Source: Saprospiraceae bacterium
Lineage (GTDB): Bacteria > Bacteroidota > Bacteroidia > Chitinophagales > Saprospiraceae
Direction of reading: 5' to 3'
DNA: 64,000 nt
Assembly: GCA_027488935.1 (NCBI GenBank)
Contig: JAIYAP010000081.1
Coordinates: 62,001 to 126,000, forward strand
Part shown: piece by piece, positions 63,207 to 64,000 of the stretch
Numbering within the stretch: the first letter of the stretch is position 1
Layout of the letters: each line of letters starts with the position of its first letter
Program-made: the position numbers and the translations under genes
Notes under the pieces: model-generated
The model's database searches: none
Told to the model about the DNA's origin: nothing
What the model saw: the letters and a program-made list of their open reading frames with translations, nothing else

Positions 63207-64000
63207 TTATTTTTTTTGCATAAAATTTTCAATCATGGGGCAAGGGTGGTCTTTGAAGAACTTGGTCTGCTGAAATTGCACATAATATTGCTTCCCAAAT
63301 TCGCCCACGTATACTTCTTTTGACTTTGGGAGCTTATAATACCGGTTTTGATCAATTGCTGCCAGCATAAAAGCCGCATGGGCCTTCAACTCTGCATTTT
63401 GACTGGTTTCGAGGGCTTTTTTGTAATAATATTCCGCCTTTTCCATGCGGTAATAATTGGCTTTGAACAAGGCTTCCGGTTGCAACACATCCGGCAGTTC
63501 GCCACTGATAAAGGTTGGAAACAAACCATGCTCGCTCCATCCGTACGTCATGAACATCCAGGAATTGCCGTACTTTGAAAAATTGTACCAGGCATTGCCC
63601 AATTCAAGATAACTGGTGTCGCTTTGCGCGGGAAGTGCCTGCACATTTTTTTCGAGGGTCAAAAGCCGTGCCGCCATGGTCTTTTTGTTGTACACATCGA
63701 AGGTTTCGGGCATGGCGAGCGTCCGGATGCGGTGAAAAGGATCATCTTCCAAATAATAGGCGTACTCGTAAGCGGAAATCCAATAAGTATCGGGTACTTT
63801 TTCAAAAATGCTCAAAGCCTTTTCCGTCTGGCCGCGCCGCAGGTACATGGTGCCCAGCAGGTCGTAAAATGGATTTGCGTTGGCGTATTGTTCGGTGAGA
63901 AAAGCCTCAAACGGGGTTTTGTTTTTCTTTTCAATCCTGTTGATCACCGATTGCACCGATTCCAAATCACCATATTGGTCGAGGTAATGCAAATGGCTGT
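63207..64000 (-). CDS. TPR-like protein, 5' end beyond the window
   Basis: At least 264 codons, open at the window edge (the first bases read into codons upstream of HYLDQYGDLESV). Helical pairs of TPR type: FYDLLGTMYLRRGQTEKALSIFEKVP, ELGNAWYNFSKYGN, MEKAEYYYKKALETSQNAELKAHAAFMLAAID. The end is basic (ENFMQKK). It has the look of a periplasmic or outer-membrane TPR protein but the signal region is missing. It ends 9 bp before the operon promoter that follows. Confidence 0.75.
   Translation of the reverse strand, partial: SHLHYLDQYGDLESVQSVINRIEKKNKTPFEAFLTEQYANANPFYDLLGTMYLRRGQTEKALSIFEKVPDTYWISAYEYAYYLEDDPFHRIRTLAMPETFDVYNKKTMAARLLTLEKNVQALPAQSDTSYLELGNAWYNFSKYGNSWMFMTYGWSEHGLFPTFISGELPDVLQPEALFKANYYRMEKAEYYYKKALETSQNAELKAHAAFMLAAIDQNRYYKLPKSKEVYVGEFGKQYYVQFQQTKFFKDHPCPMIENFMQKK

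Overview
The window looks like chromosomal DNA of a Bacteroidota bacterium, most likely from the Saprospiraceae/Chitinophagia side. The evidence is Por/type IX secretion (T9SS) C-terminal sorting domains on four surface proteins, a PorZ homologue, Bacteroidota promoters of the form TTG-N17-20-TAnnTTTG with almost no Shine-Dalgarno sequences, fasciclin and PKD domains, and a Bacteroidota-style kdp locus. No tRNA, rRNA, CRISPR array or intact transposon was found. Both window ends cut through genes.

Layout. 1-1157: partial YHYH-domain T9SS protein (-). 1158-2131: no protein gene, but two divergent tandem copies of a structured, terminator-ended RNA candidate. 2132-5378: small membrane protein, then YceI / outer-membrane porin / YceI. 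5569-7593: UPF1-like SF1 helicase. 7685-10030: PorZ. 10200-14837: MFS transporter, double fasciclin lipoprotein, GH13 amylase-like enzyme. 14809-16651: two tandem RlaP-like nucleotidyltransferases. 16990-22636: two T9SS cargo proteins, the first with a poly-C tract at its start and an 18-A tract at its end. 22871-29424: DUF885 lipoprotein, DNA/RNA endonuclease, DUF2007 protein, AAA ATPase-nuclease preceded by a 51-bp repeat array, metallophosphoesterase lipoprotein. 29573-40231: kdpFABC, split KdpD (sensor protein plus separate histidine kinase), porin and an NtrC-type response regulator, with a sigma-54 promoter in front of kdpF. 40461-42728: two unrecognised proteins. 42723-45739: two photolyase/cryptochrome-family genes with ATGA overlap. 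45896-48541: ECF sigma factor plus large membrane-anchored partner. 48623-54935: SnoaL-like protein, WYL regulator, beta-barrel protein, T9SS protein, class III cyclase. 55097-57999: DUF1015, Lgt-like, DinB. 58007-60062: SRPBCC-MarR-peroxiredoxin-pentapeptide operon with an operator-like site in its promoter. 60140-63144: tight operon of J-domain/pseudokinase, VWA protein and divergent adenylosuccinate-synthetase-like enzyme, with its own strong promoter. 63207-64000: partial TPR-like protein.

How genes work together. The kdp block is a complete potassium-starvation module: KdpFABC is the pump, KdpD-N and the kinase sense, and the sigma-54 activator should act on the -24/-12 promoter. PorZ and the T9SS cargo genes belong to the surface secretion pathway. 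The MarR operon looks like an autoregulated stress/drug response. The J-pseudokinase/VWA/PurA-like operon has no function I can name and is the best protein-level candidate for an undescribed system.

Intergenic DNA is rich in palindromic elements: (i) a 53-bp hairpin with an invariant core and variable but always complementary arms (3 copies); (ii) a CCCGAATTTTGG-type terminator hairpin (3 copies); (iii) a 60-85-bp dispersed repeat with an AATCCATTGAAAATC core (3 copies, two of them inside the kdp locus); (iv) large fold-back elements at about 22.7, 38.6, 51.1 and 53.1 kb. All product names come from reading motifs; no database search was run.
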